From NCBI GenBank assembly GCA_009840385.1, contig VXNX01000009.1:1-64000 (forward strand): DNA of 64,000 nucleotides, written 5' to 3'. Under the pieces are notes generated by a model. The model worked only from the letters and a program-made list of their open reading frames with translations. It was not told the DNA's origin and did not search any database. The position numbers were made by a program, and so were the translations under genes. Positions 1 to 10,400 of the stretch are shown here, piece after piece (positions within the stretch are counted from its first letter, which is position 1; every line of letters begins with the position of its first letter). This stretch comes from Candidatus Dadabacteria bacterium. Lineage in GTDB: Bacteria > Desulfobacterota_D > UBA1144 > Nemesobacterales > Nemesobacteraceae.

Positions 1-182
1 CGACGGATGTGACAGGGGCGGTGGTATTGCCTGAGGGAGTGGAGATGGTAATGCCTGGGGACAACGTGAGCATGGATGTAGAGCTGATAGCGCCGGTGGC
101 GATGGAGGAGCAGCTTAGGTTTGCGATAAGAGAAGGTGGAAGAACTGTGGGGGCAGGGGTAGTAACTAAGATTGTTGAGTGA
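1..182 (+). CDS. tuf: Elongation factor Tu, 3' end only (partial)
   Basis: The window opens inside this gene; the reading frame starts at base 3 and gives the last 59 residues. They belong to EF-Tu domain III, with the family's C-terminal signature around [16 protein letters not shown] just before the TGA stop. EF-Tu delivers aminoacyl-tRNA to the ribosome. Its place just before tRNA-Trp, secE and nusG is the usual bacterial order and supports the call. The G domain lies outside the window, so intactness cannot be judged. No rpmG (ribosomal L33), often found next, fits in the 24 bases before the tRNA. Confidence 0.95.
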   Translation, partial: TDVTGAVVLPEGVEMVMPGDNVSMDVELIAPVAMEEQLRFAIREGGRTVGAGVVTKIVE

Positions 183-206
183 TGGGTAACTAACGGGAGA
201 CTCTAC

Positions 207-279
207 AGGGCAGTAGCTCAATTGGTAGAGCAGCGGTCTCCAAAACCGCAGGTTGGGGGTTCGAGACCCTCCTGCCCTG
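207..279 (+). tRNA. trnW: tRNA-Trp (anticodon CCA)
   Basis: The 73-base gene folds as a cloverleaf. Acceptor strands AGGGCAG (207-213) and CTGCCCT (272-278) pair fully. The anticodon stem GCGGT/ACCGC encloses loop CTCCAAA with anticodon CCA at 240-242. The T arm has the standard GGTTCGA-type core. The 3' CCA is not encoded. It sits between tuf and secE and is probably cut from the same transcript. Confidence 0.97.
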
Positions 280-294
280 CAGAAAAGCCAGGTC

Positions 295-498
295 ATGGAA
301 AAATTTGACAAAATCAAAGTTGATACGACCAGGTATCTCAGTGGTGTTGCCACAGAACTGAAAAGAATAACTTGGCCCGAGCGTAAAGACACGGTCAAAT
401 CAACCTTAGTGGTTGTTATTATTACCGCGTTCTTTGCACTCTTTTTTATGCTGGCCGATTACGTGTTCTCTTTTCTGTTCGGTCTTATACTGAGTTAA
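295..498 (+). CDS. secE: Preprotein translocase subunit SecE
   Basis: A 67-residue protein of the short, single-span SecE type found in most bacteria. It has the conserved cytoplasmic amphipathic segment ELKRITWPERKDT (about residues 22-34) followed by one hydrophobic transmembrane helix (about 38-64). SecE clamps SecY in the SecYEG export channel of the inner membrane. The ATG at 295 is chosen because an upstream in-frame TTG at 253 lies inside tRNA-Trp. It starts 15 bases after the tRNA and is followed by nusG, the standard partner. The ribosome-binding site is weak. Confidence 0.95.
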   Translation: MEKFDKIKVDTTRYLSGVATELKRITWPERKDTVKSTLVVVIITAFFALFFMLADYVFSFLFGLILS

Positions 499-523
499 AG
501 AACGAATTGGGAGCAGTCTTCGG

Positions 524-1084
524 ATGCCGAGCAAGTGGTATATAGTACACGTCAATACAGGTTTTGAAGAAAGGGTTAAAACCCAGATAGAGAACGGAAT
601 AGAGAGCATGAACAATGAAAACCTTGCTATTGACGAGGTTTTTATTCCTACTGAAACCGTGGTTGAGACGCAGAAAGGCGGGAGGAAAAGAACCTCTGTA
701 AGGAAATTCTTCCCCGGATATATAATGATTAAAATGGACCTCAACAAAGAGACTCTGGATTTCGTAAGGGAAATACCTAAGGTCATAAGTTTCGTGGGAG
801 GCCGCCCGGTTGATGGAAAGATAAATATTGATTCCATTCCCGAAGTTGACGAAGAAAAGGTTAATGAGATAAAGACGAGGGCGAAAGAGGGTACGCTCAA
901 ACCCAAACCGAGTGTCGCCTTTGAGAAAGGAGAATCCATAAGAGTTATAGAGGGACCTTTTGCCAATTTCTCCGGAATTATAGAAGACGTAAAACCCGAG
1001 AAAGCCAGGGTGCAGGTATTGGTCAGCATTTTCGGCAGAACCACGCCCATAGAGCTCGATTTTAACCAGGTGGAGAAAATCTAG
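524..1084 (+). CDS. nusG: Transcription termination/antitermination factor NusG
   Basis: A 186-residue NusG of normal length. The N-terminal NGN domain (about 1-115) starts with the typical [12 protein letters not shown] segment and contains the RKFFPGYI motif that contacts RNA polymerase. The C-terminal KOW domain (about 130-186) begins at [14 protein letters not shown] and binds Rho or ribosomal S10. NusG links transcription to translation and to Rho. It lies 25 bases after secE and one base before rplK, so all are probably one transcript. Confidence 0.97.
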   Translation: MPSKWYIVHVNTGFEERVKTQIENGIESMNNENLAIDEVFIPTETVVETQKGGRKRTSVRKFFPGYIMIKMDLNKETLDFVREIPKVISFVGGRPVDGKINIDSIPEVDEEKVNEIKTRAKEGTLKPKPSVAFEKGESIRVIEGPFANFSGIIEDVKPEKARVQVLVSIFGRTTPIELDFNQVEKI

Positions 1085-1085
1085 A

Positions 1086-1505
1086 ATGAAGGAAATAAGC
1101 GGTTACATAAAGTTGCTGATTGAGGCGGGAAAGGCATCCCCTTCGCCTCCCGTGGGTCCCGCGCTCGGACAAAGAGGCGTTAACATAATGGAATTCTGCA
1201 AGGCTTTTAACGCCCAGACATCTTCTACCGAAGGGCTTCTTCCCGTTACGGTAACCGTCTACGCGGACAGGAGTTTTGATCTTCAGATAAAAACTCCTCC
1301 TACTTCTTACCTGCTGAAAAAAGCTGCGGGCGTAGAGAAGGGTTCAGGGTCTACACCTAGGACAAAAGCCGGGAAGATTACGGAAGAGCAGGCAAGGGAA
1401 ATAGCGCAGAGAAAGCTAGAGGATCTCAATACCGATGAAATTGATGCGGCCCTTATGGTCGTGCGCGGCACTGCGAGAAGCATGGGAATTGATATAGAAG
1501 GATAA
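1086..1505 (+). CDS. rplK: 50S ribosomal protein L11
   Basis: A 139-residue L11. The glycine/proline-rich N-terminal segment (about residues 17-31) is the part that contacts the GTPase-associated centre and thiostrepton. [14 protein letters not shown] follows, and the C-terminal rRNA-binding domain ends MGIDIEG. L11 binds 23S rRNA helices 43-44 and takes part in the stringent response through RelA. The ATG is one base after the nusG stop, implying tight coupling. Length and motifs are ordinary. Confidence 0.98.
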   Translation: MKEISGYIKLLIEAGKASPSPPVGPALGQRGVNIMEFCKAFNAQTSSTEGLLPVTVTVYADRSFDLQIKTPPTSYLLKKAAGVEKGSGSTPRTKAGKITEEQAREIAQRKLEDLNTDEIDAALMVVRGTARSMGIDIEG

Positions 1506-1522
1506 AGTTTGGAGAAAACTTC

Positions 1523-2248
1523 ATGGCCATCAGAGGAAAAAAGTATATTGACGTAAGCGCCAAGGTGGATACCCACAAAGAGTATACGGTTGAAGAGGCC
1601 ATGGAGCTTGTGGCGCAGGCACACTACGCGAAATTTGACGAAACGGTGGATGTAGCCGTAAACCTCGGCATAGACCCCAGGCACGCAAACCAGCAGATTC
1701 GTTCCGCTGTCGTGCTGCCTCACGGTCTCGGGAAAAAAATAACGGTTCTTGTATTCGCTGCGGATGACAAGGCGGCTGAGGCAAAAGATGCCGGGGCTGA
1801 CTACGTGGGTCTTGACGATATTGTTGAGAAGATTTCCAAGGAGAACTGGCTTGATTTTGATGTGGCTATAGCCACTCCTGACGTGATGGCGAAAGTTGGT
1901 AGACTGGGAAAAGTTCTGGGACCCAGAGGACTGATGCCGAGTCCCAAGGTAGGTACGGTGACTTCGGATGTTGCTAACGTGGTGAGGGAATCAAAGGCCG
2001 GTCGTGTTGAGATCAGGAACGATAAAAGCGGCGTTATACATGCTCCTGTCGGGAAAGTTTCTTTCGGAAAAGAAAACTTAAAGGAAAACTTCCTCGCTTT
2101 TATGGGTTTTCTGATAAAAGAGAAGCCTGCCGCTTCCAAGGGTGTTTTCCTGAGGAAGATTTCGGTGTCGGCGACCATGGGTCCCGGCATCGGAGTAAGT
2201 GTGCCGGATCTTAGAAACGAGCTTAAAAATATGGGAATCGCAGCGTGA
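1523..2248 (+). CDS. rplA: 50S ribosomal protein L1
   Basis: A 241-residue L1, slightly longer than the usual 229-235. It shows the conserved core [15 protein letters not shown] and a C-terminal motif around [12 protein letters not shown]1 forms the mobile stalk that helps release E-site tRNA and in many bacteria represses its own operon. It follows rplK by 17 bases. The extra residues lie mainly near the N-terminus. No separate L1 operator could be recognised. Confidence 0.97.
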   Translation: MAIRGKKYIDVSAKVDTHKEYTVEEAMELVAQAHYAKFDETVDVAVNLGIDPRHANQQIRSAVVLPHGLGKKITVLVFAADDKAAEAKDAGADYVGLDDIVEKISKENWLDFDVAIATPDVMAKVGRLGKVLGPRGLMPSPKVGTVTSDVANVVRESKAGRVEIRNDKSGVIHAPVGKVSFGKENLKENFLAFMGFLIKEKPAASKGVFLRKISVSATMGPGIGVSVPDLRNELKNMGIAA

Positions 2249-2284
2249 ACATAGCGCGAAACTAGATACGAAAAGAGAGAAACT

Positions 2285-2806
2285 ATGCTCAGCAAAGCCG
2301 AAAAACAGAAAATAATTGATGACTTGGCATCCAGATTTCATTCCGGGCCGTCAGTGTTCATCGTCGAGTACCAAGGGCTTAAAGTAAAGGAGATAGATGT
2401 CCTGAGAAAGAAGCTCAGGCAGACCAATACGGAATTCAGGGTTGTTAAGAACACTCTTTTGGAAAAAGCTTCGCTCGGAACGGACGTAGAGAAGATGAAG
2501 GATCTTTTCTCAGGACCCACCGCGGTAGCGATCTGCGATGGGGAATCTTCTGCGGCGGCGAAGGTCTTTATTGATTACGGTGAAGATTTTCCCGAAATCA
2601 AGATAAGGGGCGGAATATTCGAGGGAGAAGTAGTCGACGTATCCAGAATAGAGCGGATAGCGAAGCTTCCGTCAAGACAGGAACTTCTATCCGAGTTTAT
2701 AGGCCTTCTCAGCGCTCCGATGGGCAACCTCGTGGGAGTTTTGGAGCAGGCACGCTCGAATATTGTCGGCGTGCTCGAAGGTTTAAAAGAAAAAAAGACT
2801 GAATAA
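2285..2806 (+). CDS. rplJ: 50S ribosomal protein L10
   Basis: A 173-residue L10. The N-terminal rRNA-binding domain contains [19 protein letters not shown] (about residues 40-58), and the C-terminal helix (about 130-173) carries L7/L12 dimers. The gap after rplA is only 36 bases, so the long folded L10 leader that controls rplJL in Escherichia coli is not present in that form. Autoregulation, if any, must use another site. rplL follows after 38 bases. Confidence 0.97.
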   Translation: MLSKAEKQKIIDDLASRFHSGPSVFIVEYQGLKVKEIDVLRKKLRQTNTEFRVVKNTLLEKASLGTDVEKMKDLFSGPTAVAICDGESSAAAKVFIDYGEDFPEIKIRGGIFEGEVVDVSRIERIAKLPSRQELLSEFIGLLSAPMGNLVGVLEQARSNIVGVLEGLKEKKTE

Positions 2807-2844
2807 AAAGTTGTAGAACTGTTTATCAAGGAGGAATAAAACAG

Positions 2845-3228
2845 ATGCCCGATATTAGCAGAACAGACGTTATCACCTATCTTGAACAAGCCAGCATGCT
2901 TGAGATCTCCGAACTGATAGAGGAGATAAAAGACAAGTTTGGTGTCCAGGCTGCCGCGCCGCAAGTCGCTGTTGCAGCTGCTGCCGGTGCCGAAGCCGCT
3001 CCTGTGGCCGAAGAGAAAAGTGAATTCAGTGTAATTCTCGGCTCCTTCGGAGACAAGAAAATACAGGTTATAAAAGCGGTAAGGGAAATTGCGGGTCTCG
3101 GACTCAAGGAATCCAAAGAACTTGTCGAGGGAGCTCCTAAGCCCGTAAAAGAGGGAGTGAGCAAGGATGAGGCTGAAGAGATCAAGAAAAAGCTTGAAGA
3201 CGCCGGGGCGACCGTTGAAGTTAACTGA
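2845..3228 (+). CDS. rplL: 50S ribosomal protein L7/L12
   Basis: A 127-residue L7/L12. The N-terminal dimerisation helices span about residues 1-35, followed by an alanine-rich hinge (about 36-56). The C-terminal factor-binding domain carries [20 protein letters not shown]. It recruits translation GTPases to the ribosome. A GGAGG ribosome-binding site lies upstream of the ATG. It ends the ribosomal part of the cluster; rpoB begins 53 bases later, and no clear attenuator hairpin is visible in that gap. Confidence 0.98.
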   Translation: MPDISRTDVITYLEQASMLEISELIEEIKDKFGVQAAAPQVAVAAAAGAEAAPVAEEKSEFSVILGSFGDKKIQVIKAVREIAGLGLKESKELVEGAPKPVKEGVSKDEAEEIKKKLEDAGATVEVN

Positions 3229-3281
3229 CGATAATTTTTTCCGGTTATTTTCACTTAAATTAAAAAACGAGGGGGTGCGTA

Positions 3282-6200
3282 TTGAGCATAGAAAAGGTAG
3301 AGTCTCAGGAATTAAGGAAAGATTTTTCAAAGATCCCCCAGGTTCTGGATATCCCCCACCTGCTTGATGTACAGATAAAATCGTACCAAGATTTTCTGCA
3401 GGCCGATGTTCCTCCGGATGAACGTTCGGACACCGGCCTTCACGGAGCCTTCAAGGCCGTTTTTCCCCTTGAGGACTATAATGGCAAGGCGTCCTTGGAG
3501 TATCTCAACTACAGGCTTGACGAACCCAAGTATGATTTCGCTGAATGCAGACTTAAAGGCTATACCTACACTGCTCCCCTTTACGTAACCTTCCGTCTTA
3601 TAATATGGGACATACCCGAGGGTGAGAAGGGGCAGAAGGACACCGAAAGGCAGTTCCGCGACATAAAAGAGCAAGAGATATATTTCGGAGAAGTACAGCT
3701 TATGACCCCCAGCGGTTCTTTCATAGTGAACGGGACCGAAAGAGTCATAGTCAACCAGCTTCACAGATCTCCCGGGGTCTTTTTTGATCGAGATAAAAGT
3801 AAGAGCCAGTTGTCTGGAAAGGAAGGGGCCTTTATAGCGAGAATCGTTCCCCAGAACGGTCGTTGGCTTGATTTTGAATACGATCTTAAGGACATGCTCC
3901 ATGTGCGCATAGACAGAAAGAAAAAATTCCATGTCACCGTCCTTCTCAAGGCTATGGGCTACGATGAACAGCAGATAATGGATTTTTTCTATCCCGTGGA
4001 GACTTTCCACATAGAACCGCAAGAACTTAGAAAGGAAGTAAACGCGGAAATTTTTGACTCGGGGCCGGATGGTTTTAAAAAGGAGACAACAACCGAGATA
4101 ATTTCCTATCAGAAAGCGACTGAAGACATAATCCATCCGGAAACGGGGGAACTTATAGGCAGAAAGGGAAGGAGGCTTAAGAACCTTCTCCCTAGGTTCG
4201 AAGAAGCCGGCATGACTTCCGTACCCGTCTCAGATGAAGAGATAATTGAAAAACCCTCGGCCGAAGTAGTCTCCGATCCCGAAACGGGGGAAGTAATACT
4301 TGATTTCAATGAGGAAATAACAGAAGAAAAACTCAAGGAACTGCGCCGCATCGGCAGAGAAACCCTCAGGGTTTACTACATAGACAAAACCCTGTTCGTA
4401 AGTTCCCTTCGGACCACGCTTCTCTCCGACAAGGTGGATTCGTGCGAGGAAGCCGTAACAGAGATATACAAGAAATTCAGACCGACGGATCCTCCCTCAA
4501 ACGAGGTCGCACAGACTTTCTTTGAAAACATGTTCTTTACTCCCGAGTCATACAGACTCTCGAGAGTGGGCAGAATCAAGATCAACTATAAGCTTAAGAG
4601 GAAGGGGGTAAAAGAAGATCATCTCACTTTGGACAGAGAAGACATTCTGCTGACCGTCAAATACTTGCTTGATTTAAAAGGCGGCAGGGGATCCACAGAC
4701 GACATAGACCACCTCGGAAACCGGAGAGTCAGAACTGTCGGGGAACTCATAGAGGACCGTTTTTATCACGGCCTCGAAAGGCTTGCCCGTTTCGTAAAGG
4801 AAAAAATGGGATACCAGACCATAGAGAACCTTATGCCCAACGAAGTGCTCGTCCCGAAAACCGTGACATCGGTTCTGAAAGAGTTTTTCACCACGGGCCA
4901 GCTTTCTCAGTTCATGGATCAGACTAATCCTCTCTCGGAAATAACTCATAAAAGAAGGCTGAGCGCGCTGGGTCCGGGTGGACTTACCAGGGAGAGGGCA
5001 GGATTTGAAGTGAGAGACGTTCACTCTTCTCACTATGGGAGAATATGCCCCATAGAAACCCCTGAAGGTCCTAATATCGGACTTATCTCAAGCCTTAGCA
5101 CCTACGCGAAGATAGACGAATCCGGGTTTATCCGGACGCCGTACAGGAAAGTGAAGGACGGGCGTGTTACGGATGAAATAGTTTATATGAACGCTCTTAT
5201 GGAAGAGGACTACGTGGTGGCTCAGGCAAACGCCCCTCTTGAAGAAGACGGGTCTTTCAAACTGCCTTTTGTCTCCGCCAGGGGAAGTGGGGAATTTATG
5301 ATGGTTGAGAGGGAGAAGGTTGAGTTTATGGACGTGTCCCCTTCACAGCTTGTATCGGTTTCAGCTTCTCTTATTCCGTTTCTTGAGCATGATGACGCGA
5401 ACAGAGCTCTCATGGGTTCCAACATGCAGCGCCAAGCCGTGCCTTTGATAAAAAGTACTTCACCGCTTGTGGGGACGGGTTTTGAAAGCAAGGTGGCCAA
5501 GGATTCCGGGGTTACCGTTGTCGCCAGAAGGGATGGTGTGGTGGAATCTGTGGACGCGGTCAGGATCGTAGTCAAGTCTACGGAAAGAAGCCGGGAAGGA
5601 GGGGTTGACATCTACAACCTGATAAAGTTCCACCGGTCAAACCAGAGTTCCTGCTGGAATCAAAATCCCATAGTTCGCCAGGGGCAGCGGGTTAAAAAAG
5701 GGCAGGTAATAGCTGACGGGTGTTCAACGGACCACGGCGAGCTCGCGCTCGGACAGAACATGGTTGTCGCTTTTATGCCGTGGGGGGGATACAACTTTGA
5801 AGATGCGATATTGATATCCGAGAGAGTTGTTAAGGACGACGCGTTCACTTCGATCCATATTGAAGAGTTTGAGTGTACGGCGAGGGAAACGAAACTCGGC
5901 AGAGAAGACATAACCAGAGATATACCGAACGTGTCGGAAGAGTCGCTGAGGAACCTGGATGAGAGCGGAATAATAATGATAGGTGCCGAAGTTGAACCCG
6001 GGGATATACTGGTCGGAAAAATTTCTCCGAAGGCCGAAACCCAGCTTTCTCCTGAAGAAAGGCTCTTGAGGGCAATATTCGGAGATAAGGCCGGAGACGT
6101 CAAGGATTCTTCTCTCAAGGTGCCTTCCGGGGTGCACGGCACCGTGATAGATGTTGAAACTCTCGTATCCCGCTCGGTGGACAAGGACGACAGGAGTAAG

Positions 6201-7472
6201 TTTATCGAGAACTATGAGATCTCGAAATTAAAGCTGGATAAGGAAAACGAGGTAAGCATTCTAAGAAGGGATGCGGTCGACAGGGTAAAGCATATAGTTC
6301 TCGGCAAGACCTCCCTTTCCAAGATTACGGTTAACAGGAAGACGGTTCTTAAGAGCGGGCAGAAAATTACCGAGGAGATTCTCGATGCTATCCCCTTGGA
6401 AAAGCTGGTTGATGTCAGGATTAAGGGTCTTCCCGAAGCGGGTGAAGAACTGGTCGGAATAGTCGAGAGGGTTCTCAAGCGTATTGAATACGTGAGTGCT
6501 GCTTATGAACAGCGCATGGAGAAGCTTAAAAAGCCCGACGAGTTGCCTCCCGGGGTTCTCAGGGTGGTTAAAGTCCGCATTGCGGTTAAAAGAAAGCTTC
6601 AGGTCGGCGACAAGATGGCGGGACGCCATGGCAACAAGGGTGTCGTGTCGAAAATACTTCCGCAGGAAGACATGCCTTATCTCTCTGACGGAAGGCCGGT
6701 TGATATGGTGCTTAACCCCCTCGGCGTGCCTTCAAGAATGAATGTCGGGCAGATACTGGAGACCCATCTGGGATGGGGCGGCAGAGAACTTGGAAGGCAG
6801 CTTAGCGAGTATGTGGAGGGCGAGTTCGGCACGGAAGCCTTAAGAGATAAGCTTCTGGAAATATATTCGGATTCTTCGGAAGTAGGGAAGCTTATTGAGT
6901 CGTCTGACAGGGACAGTCTTGTTGAGTTGGTAGTGGAATTCAAAGACGGAATTCCGGTGAAATCTCCGGTTTTCGATGGTGCCGACGAAGCTGAAATCTC
7001 GCGGATACAGAGGCTTGCCGGTATCCACGAAGACGGAAAGACCATCCTTTTTGACGGTCAGACCGGAGAGCCTTTCGATCAGAAGGTGTGCGTGGGAATA
7101 ATGTACATGTTAAAGCTCCACCACCTTGTGGAAGAAAAAATTCATGCCAGGGCGATCGGGCCTTACTCCCTTGTAACCCAGCAACCCCTTGGAGGGAAGG
7201 CGCACTTTGGCGGGCAGAGACTCGGAGAAATGGAAGTTTGGGCACTTGAAGCCTATGGAGCGGCTTATACGCTTCAGGAATTTGTTACCATAAAGTCGGA
7301 CGATGTGGCGGGAAGAACCAGGATCTTCGACTCGATCGTGAGAGGAGATATGAACTTTGAACCAGGCCTTCCTGAATCTTTCAAAGTGTTGCGCAAGGAA
7401 CTGCAGGCGCTGGGACTCGATGTCGATCTTATTGAGGAAGAAGCGGAAATTGATTCGCTTCCTAAATATTAA
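3282..7472 (+). CDS. rpoB: DNA-directed RNA polymerase subunit beta
   Basis: A 1396-residue beta subunit, slightly longer than E. coli's 1342. The first codon is TTG, chosen because the protein starts in the conserved N-terminus (residues 2-20) and GAGGGGGT lies just upstream at about 3269-3276. The rifampicin region (about 540-570) reads QFMDQTNPLSEITHKRRLSA, with the sensitive-type residues Asp, His and Ser at the classic resistance positions. The C-terminal GGKAHFGGQRLGEMEVWALE is the standard contact with beta-prime. rpoC follows after 18 bases. Confidence 0.98.
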   Translation: MSIEKVESQELRKDFSKIPQVLDIPHLLDVQIKSYQDFLQADVPPDERSDTGLHGAFKAVFPLEDYNGKASLEYLNYRLDEPKYDFAECRLKGYTYTAPLYVTFRLIIWDIPEGEKGQKDTERQFRDIKEQEIYFGEVQLMTPSGSFIVNGTERVIVNQLHRSPGVFFDRDKSKSQLSGKEGAFIARIVPQNGRWLDFEYDLKDMLHVRIDRKKKFHVTVLLKAMGYDEQQIMDFFYPVETFHIEPQELRKEVNAEIFDSGPDGFKKETTTEIISYQKATEDIIHPETGELIGRKGRRLKNLLPRFEEAGMTSVPVSDEEIIEKPSAEVVSDPETGEVILDFNEEITEEKLKELRRIGRETLRVYYIDKTLFVSSLRTTLLSDKVDSCEEAVTEIYKKFRPTDPPSNEVAQTFFENMFFTPESYRLSRVGRIKINYKLKRKGVKEDHLTLDREDILLTVKYLLDLKGGRGSTDDIDHLGNRRVRTVGELIEDRFYHGLERLARFVKEKMGYQTIENLMPNEVLVPKTVTSVLKEFFTTGQLSQFMDQTNPLSEITHKRRLSALGPGGLTRERAGFEVRDVHSSHYGRICPIETPEGPNIGLISSLSTYAKIDESGFIRTPYRKVKDGRVTDEIVYMNALMEEDYVVAQANAPLEEDGSFKLPFVSARGSGEFMMVEREKVEFMDVSPSQLVSVSASLIPFLEHDDANRALMGSNMQRQAVPLIKSTSPLVGTGFESKVAKDSGVTVVARRDGVVESVDAVRIVVKSTERSREGGVDIYNLIKFHRSNQSSCWNQNPIVRQGQRVKKGQVIADGCSTDHGELALGQNMVVAFMPWGGYNFEDAILISERVVKDDAFTSIHIEEFECTARETKLGREDITRDIPNVSEESLRNLDESGIIMIGAEVEPGDILVGKISPKAETQLSPEERLLRAIFGDKAGDVKDSSLKVPSGVHGTVIDVETLVSRSVDKDDRSKFIENYEISKLKLDKENEVSILRRDAVDRVKHIVLGKTSLSKITVNRKTVLKSGQKITEEILDAIPLEKLVDVRIKGLPEAGEELVGIVERVLKRIEYVSAAYEQRMEKLKKPDELPPGVLRVVKVRIAVKRKLQVGDKMAGRHGNKGVVSKILPQEDMPYLSDGRPVDMVLNPLGVPSRMNVGQILETHLGWGGRELGRQLSEYVEGEFGTEALRDKLLEIYSDSSEVGKLIESSDRDSLVELVVEFKDGIPVKSPVFDGADEAEISRIQRLAGIHEDGKTILFDGQTGEPFDQKVCVGIMYMLKLHHLVEEKIHARAIGPYSLVTQQPLGGKAHFGGQRLGEMEVWALEAYGAAYTLQEFVTIKSDDVAGRTRIFDSIVRGDMNFEPGLPESFKVLRKELQALGLDVDLIEEEAEIDSLPKY

Positions 7473-7490
7473 TTTGGAGGGAACCGTACC

Positions 7491-10400
7491 ATGGATATAG
7501 ACACGCTCTTTGAAAAGCCGAAAAACCCTTCTGATTATTCGACCATAAAAATTTCCATAGCTTCTCCGGAAAAAATTAGGTCATGGTCAAATGGTGAAAT
7601 AAAAAAACCGGAGACTATAAACTACAGGACCTTCAAGCCGGAGAGAAACGGTCTTTTCTGCGCCAAGATATTTGGGCCCGTGAAAGATTACGAATGCACC
7701 TGCGGAAAGTACAAGAGACTTAAGCACAGAGGGGTAACGTGCGAGAAATGCGGTGTGGAAGTAATTTCCTCCAAGGTCAGAAGGGAGAGAATGGGTCATA
7801 TAGAACTTGCTTCTCCTGTAGCGCACATATGGCTTCTCCGCAGCATTCCAAGCAGAATAGGAATGCTTCTGGACATGACTTTAAAGGACTTGGAGAGGGT
7901 GCTTTATTTCGAGGCTTACATAGTTATGGATCCGGGGGTTTCCGATCTCAAGTTTGCTCAGGTAGTAACGGAAGATGAGTACAGAGACAAGCGGGAGCAG
8001 TTCGGTTCTGAGTTTGTCGTCGGCATGGGGGCCGAGTCCGTGCGGGAGATGCTGAAGACAATAGACCTCAATGAACTGTCTCAGGATCTCAGAGTAAGCA
8101 TGAGAGAGACCAGGTCTCCGATTAAAAAAGCCCGTATTGCGAAAAGACTGAGAATATGTGAGGCGTTTCGCAAATCCAAAAACCGGCCGGAATGGATGAT
8201 TCTGACTACCATTCCTGTTCTTCCTCCGGATCTCAGGCCTCTTGTCCCTCTTGATGGGGGACGGTTTGCCGCTTCTGATCTTAACGATCTTTACAGGAGG
8301 GTGATTAACAGAAATAACAGGCTGAGAAAGCTCCTTGAACTCGGCGCTCCTGACATAATAGTTAGAAATGAAAAGAGGATGTTGCAGGAATCCGTTGACG
8401 CGCTTTTGGAAAATGGAAGAAGGGGAAGACCCGTTCTGGGCCACAACCACAGGCCTCTTAAGAGTCTGAGCGACATAATCAAAGGCAAGCAAGGCAGATT
8501 CAGGCAGAACCTTCTTGGAAAAAGAGTCGATTACTCGGGCCGATCGGTTATCACCGTGGGCCCGGACCTGCGTCTTCACCAGTGCGGAATTCCCAAACAG
8601 ATGGCGCTTGAGCTTTTCAGGCCCTTTATCTACCAGAAGCTCGAGAGGTGGGGCGAAGCGGCAACGATAAAGATAGCGAAAAAACTGCTTGACAGTGAAG
8701 CCCCGGTGGTCTGGGATGCTCTTGACGAAGTTATCAAGGAGCACCCTGTGCTTCTTAACAGAGCCCCGACTCTCCATCGTCTTAGCATACAGGCTTTCGA
8801 GCCGGTGCTTATTGAAGACAAGGCCATACAGCTTCATCCCCTTGTGTGCCCGGCTTACAACGCTGACTTTGACGGTGACCAGATGGCGGTCCACGTTCCG
8901 CTTTCAATTGAAGCGCAGACTGAATGCCGCTCGCTTGTCATGTCAACTAACAATATTCTTTCCCCTGCGCATGGAAAGCCGATAATACTTCCCACTCAGG
9001 ATATAGTTCTCGGGCTTTACTATCTGACAAGGGATGCCGCGTCGGACAAAAGTGCTGATTCAGGGAATGTTCTCTCGGTGCGCGAGGTAGTTTTTGCCTA
9101 TGAGCTGGGCAAAATTGGCTTGCATGATAGCGTAACCGTCAGGATTGAAGGGCAGAACCATCCCACGACCGTCGGAAGAATTCTAATGTACGAGGTCGTT
9201 CCCGAAGGCGTTCCCTTTGACCTTATTAACAAGCCGATGACAAAAAGAGCCATAGAAGCTCTTGTCGATGAGTGCTTCAGGAAAACCGGCGGCAAAAGCA
9301 CGGTCTTGCTGGCTGACAGCCTGAGAACTCTCGGATTTAAGTATTCAACTAAGTCCGGTGCTTCCATTTCGATTACGGACATGATTATTCCCGAATCGAA
9401 AAAAGACCTTCTGGAGAATGCCAGGGATGAAGTCTTGAAGGTTCAGAACCAGTATTCCCAGGGACTGATAACCGACGGGGAGAGATACAACAAGGTGATA
9501 GATATCTGGGCGAAAACAAGTGACGAAGTTGCCCAGGCGATGATGAGAAAAATCTCTTCCGAGGAAATAAAGACCGGCAAAAAGACCAGTATAACCGGGC
9601 CGAGTTCCAACCCCATATACATGATGATTGATTCGGGTGCGAGAGGAAGCCAGACCCAGGTAAGGCAGCTTGCGGGCATGAGAGGACTTATGGCGAAGCC
9701 GTCGGGGGAGATCATAGAGACCCCCATTACCTCCAATTTCCGCGAAGGTCTGTCGGTGCTTCAGTATTTTATTTCTACCCACGGCGCGAGGAAGGGACTT
9801 GCGGATACGGCGCTTAAAACGGCAAATGCGGGTTACTTGACGCGAAGGCTGATCGATGCCGCTCAGGACGTAATGATTACTGAACTTGACTGCGGCACTA
9901 TAGAGGGAATCAAGGTCAGCGATCTGGTTGAAGGCGGGGAGATAATCGAGAAAGTGGGAGAGAGGGTGCTGGGAAGAGTAACGCTTGAAGATATAGAAGA
10001 TCCCAAGACCGGAGAGACTATCATTGAGGCAAATGAGGAAGTTGACGAGACCACGGTTAAGGAAATAGACGAAGCGGGCATAGGCGAGGTGAGTATCCGT
10101 TCCGTTCTTACCTGTGAGACCAGAACCGGCGTCTGCAGGCTTTGCTACGGAAGGAATCTTTCCACAGGAAAGCTCGTGAATATGGGGGAAGCCATAGGTA
10201 TTGTCGCGGCCCAGTCAATCGGGGAACCCGGCACTCAGCTTACCATGAGAACTTTTCATATAGGTGGTGCTGCGAGCCAGAGAGCGGCTGAGAGCACTCT
10301 TGAGAGCCAGCACGAGGGAATAGTGAGGTTTAAAAACATAAAGGCCGTGAAGGGGCGTGACAACAAACTGGTGGTTACCAGCAGAAGCGGCGTGCTCTCA

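Noticed and set aside
253-294. N-terminal extension of secE starting at TTG 253
   Set aside because: It would overlap tRNA-Trp; the ATG at 295 gives the normal SecE length.
705-1050. Long minus-strand open frames across nusG, rpoB, rpoC and other genes
   Set aside because: They lie wholly opposite conserved genes and have no family resemblance; they are shadows of codon bias.
2249-2284. L10 autoregulatory leader between rplA and rplJ
   Set aside because: Only 36 bases, with no folded structure recognisable.
4908-4980. Possible rifampicin-resistance changes in the rpoB cluster I region
   Set aside because: The classic Asp, His and Ser positions all carry the sensitive-type residue.
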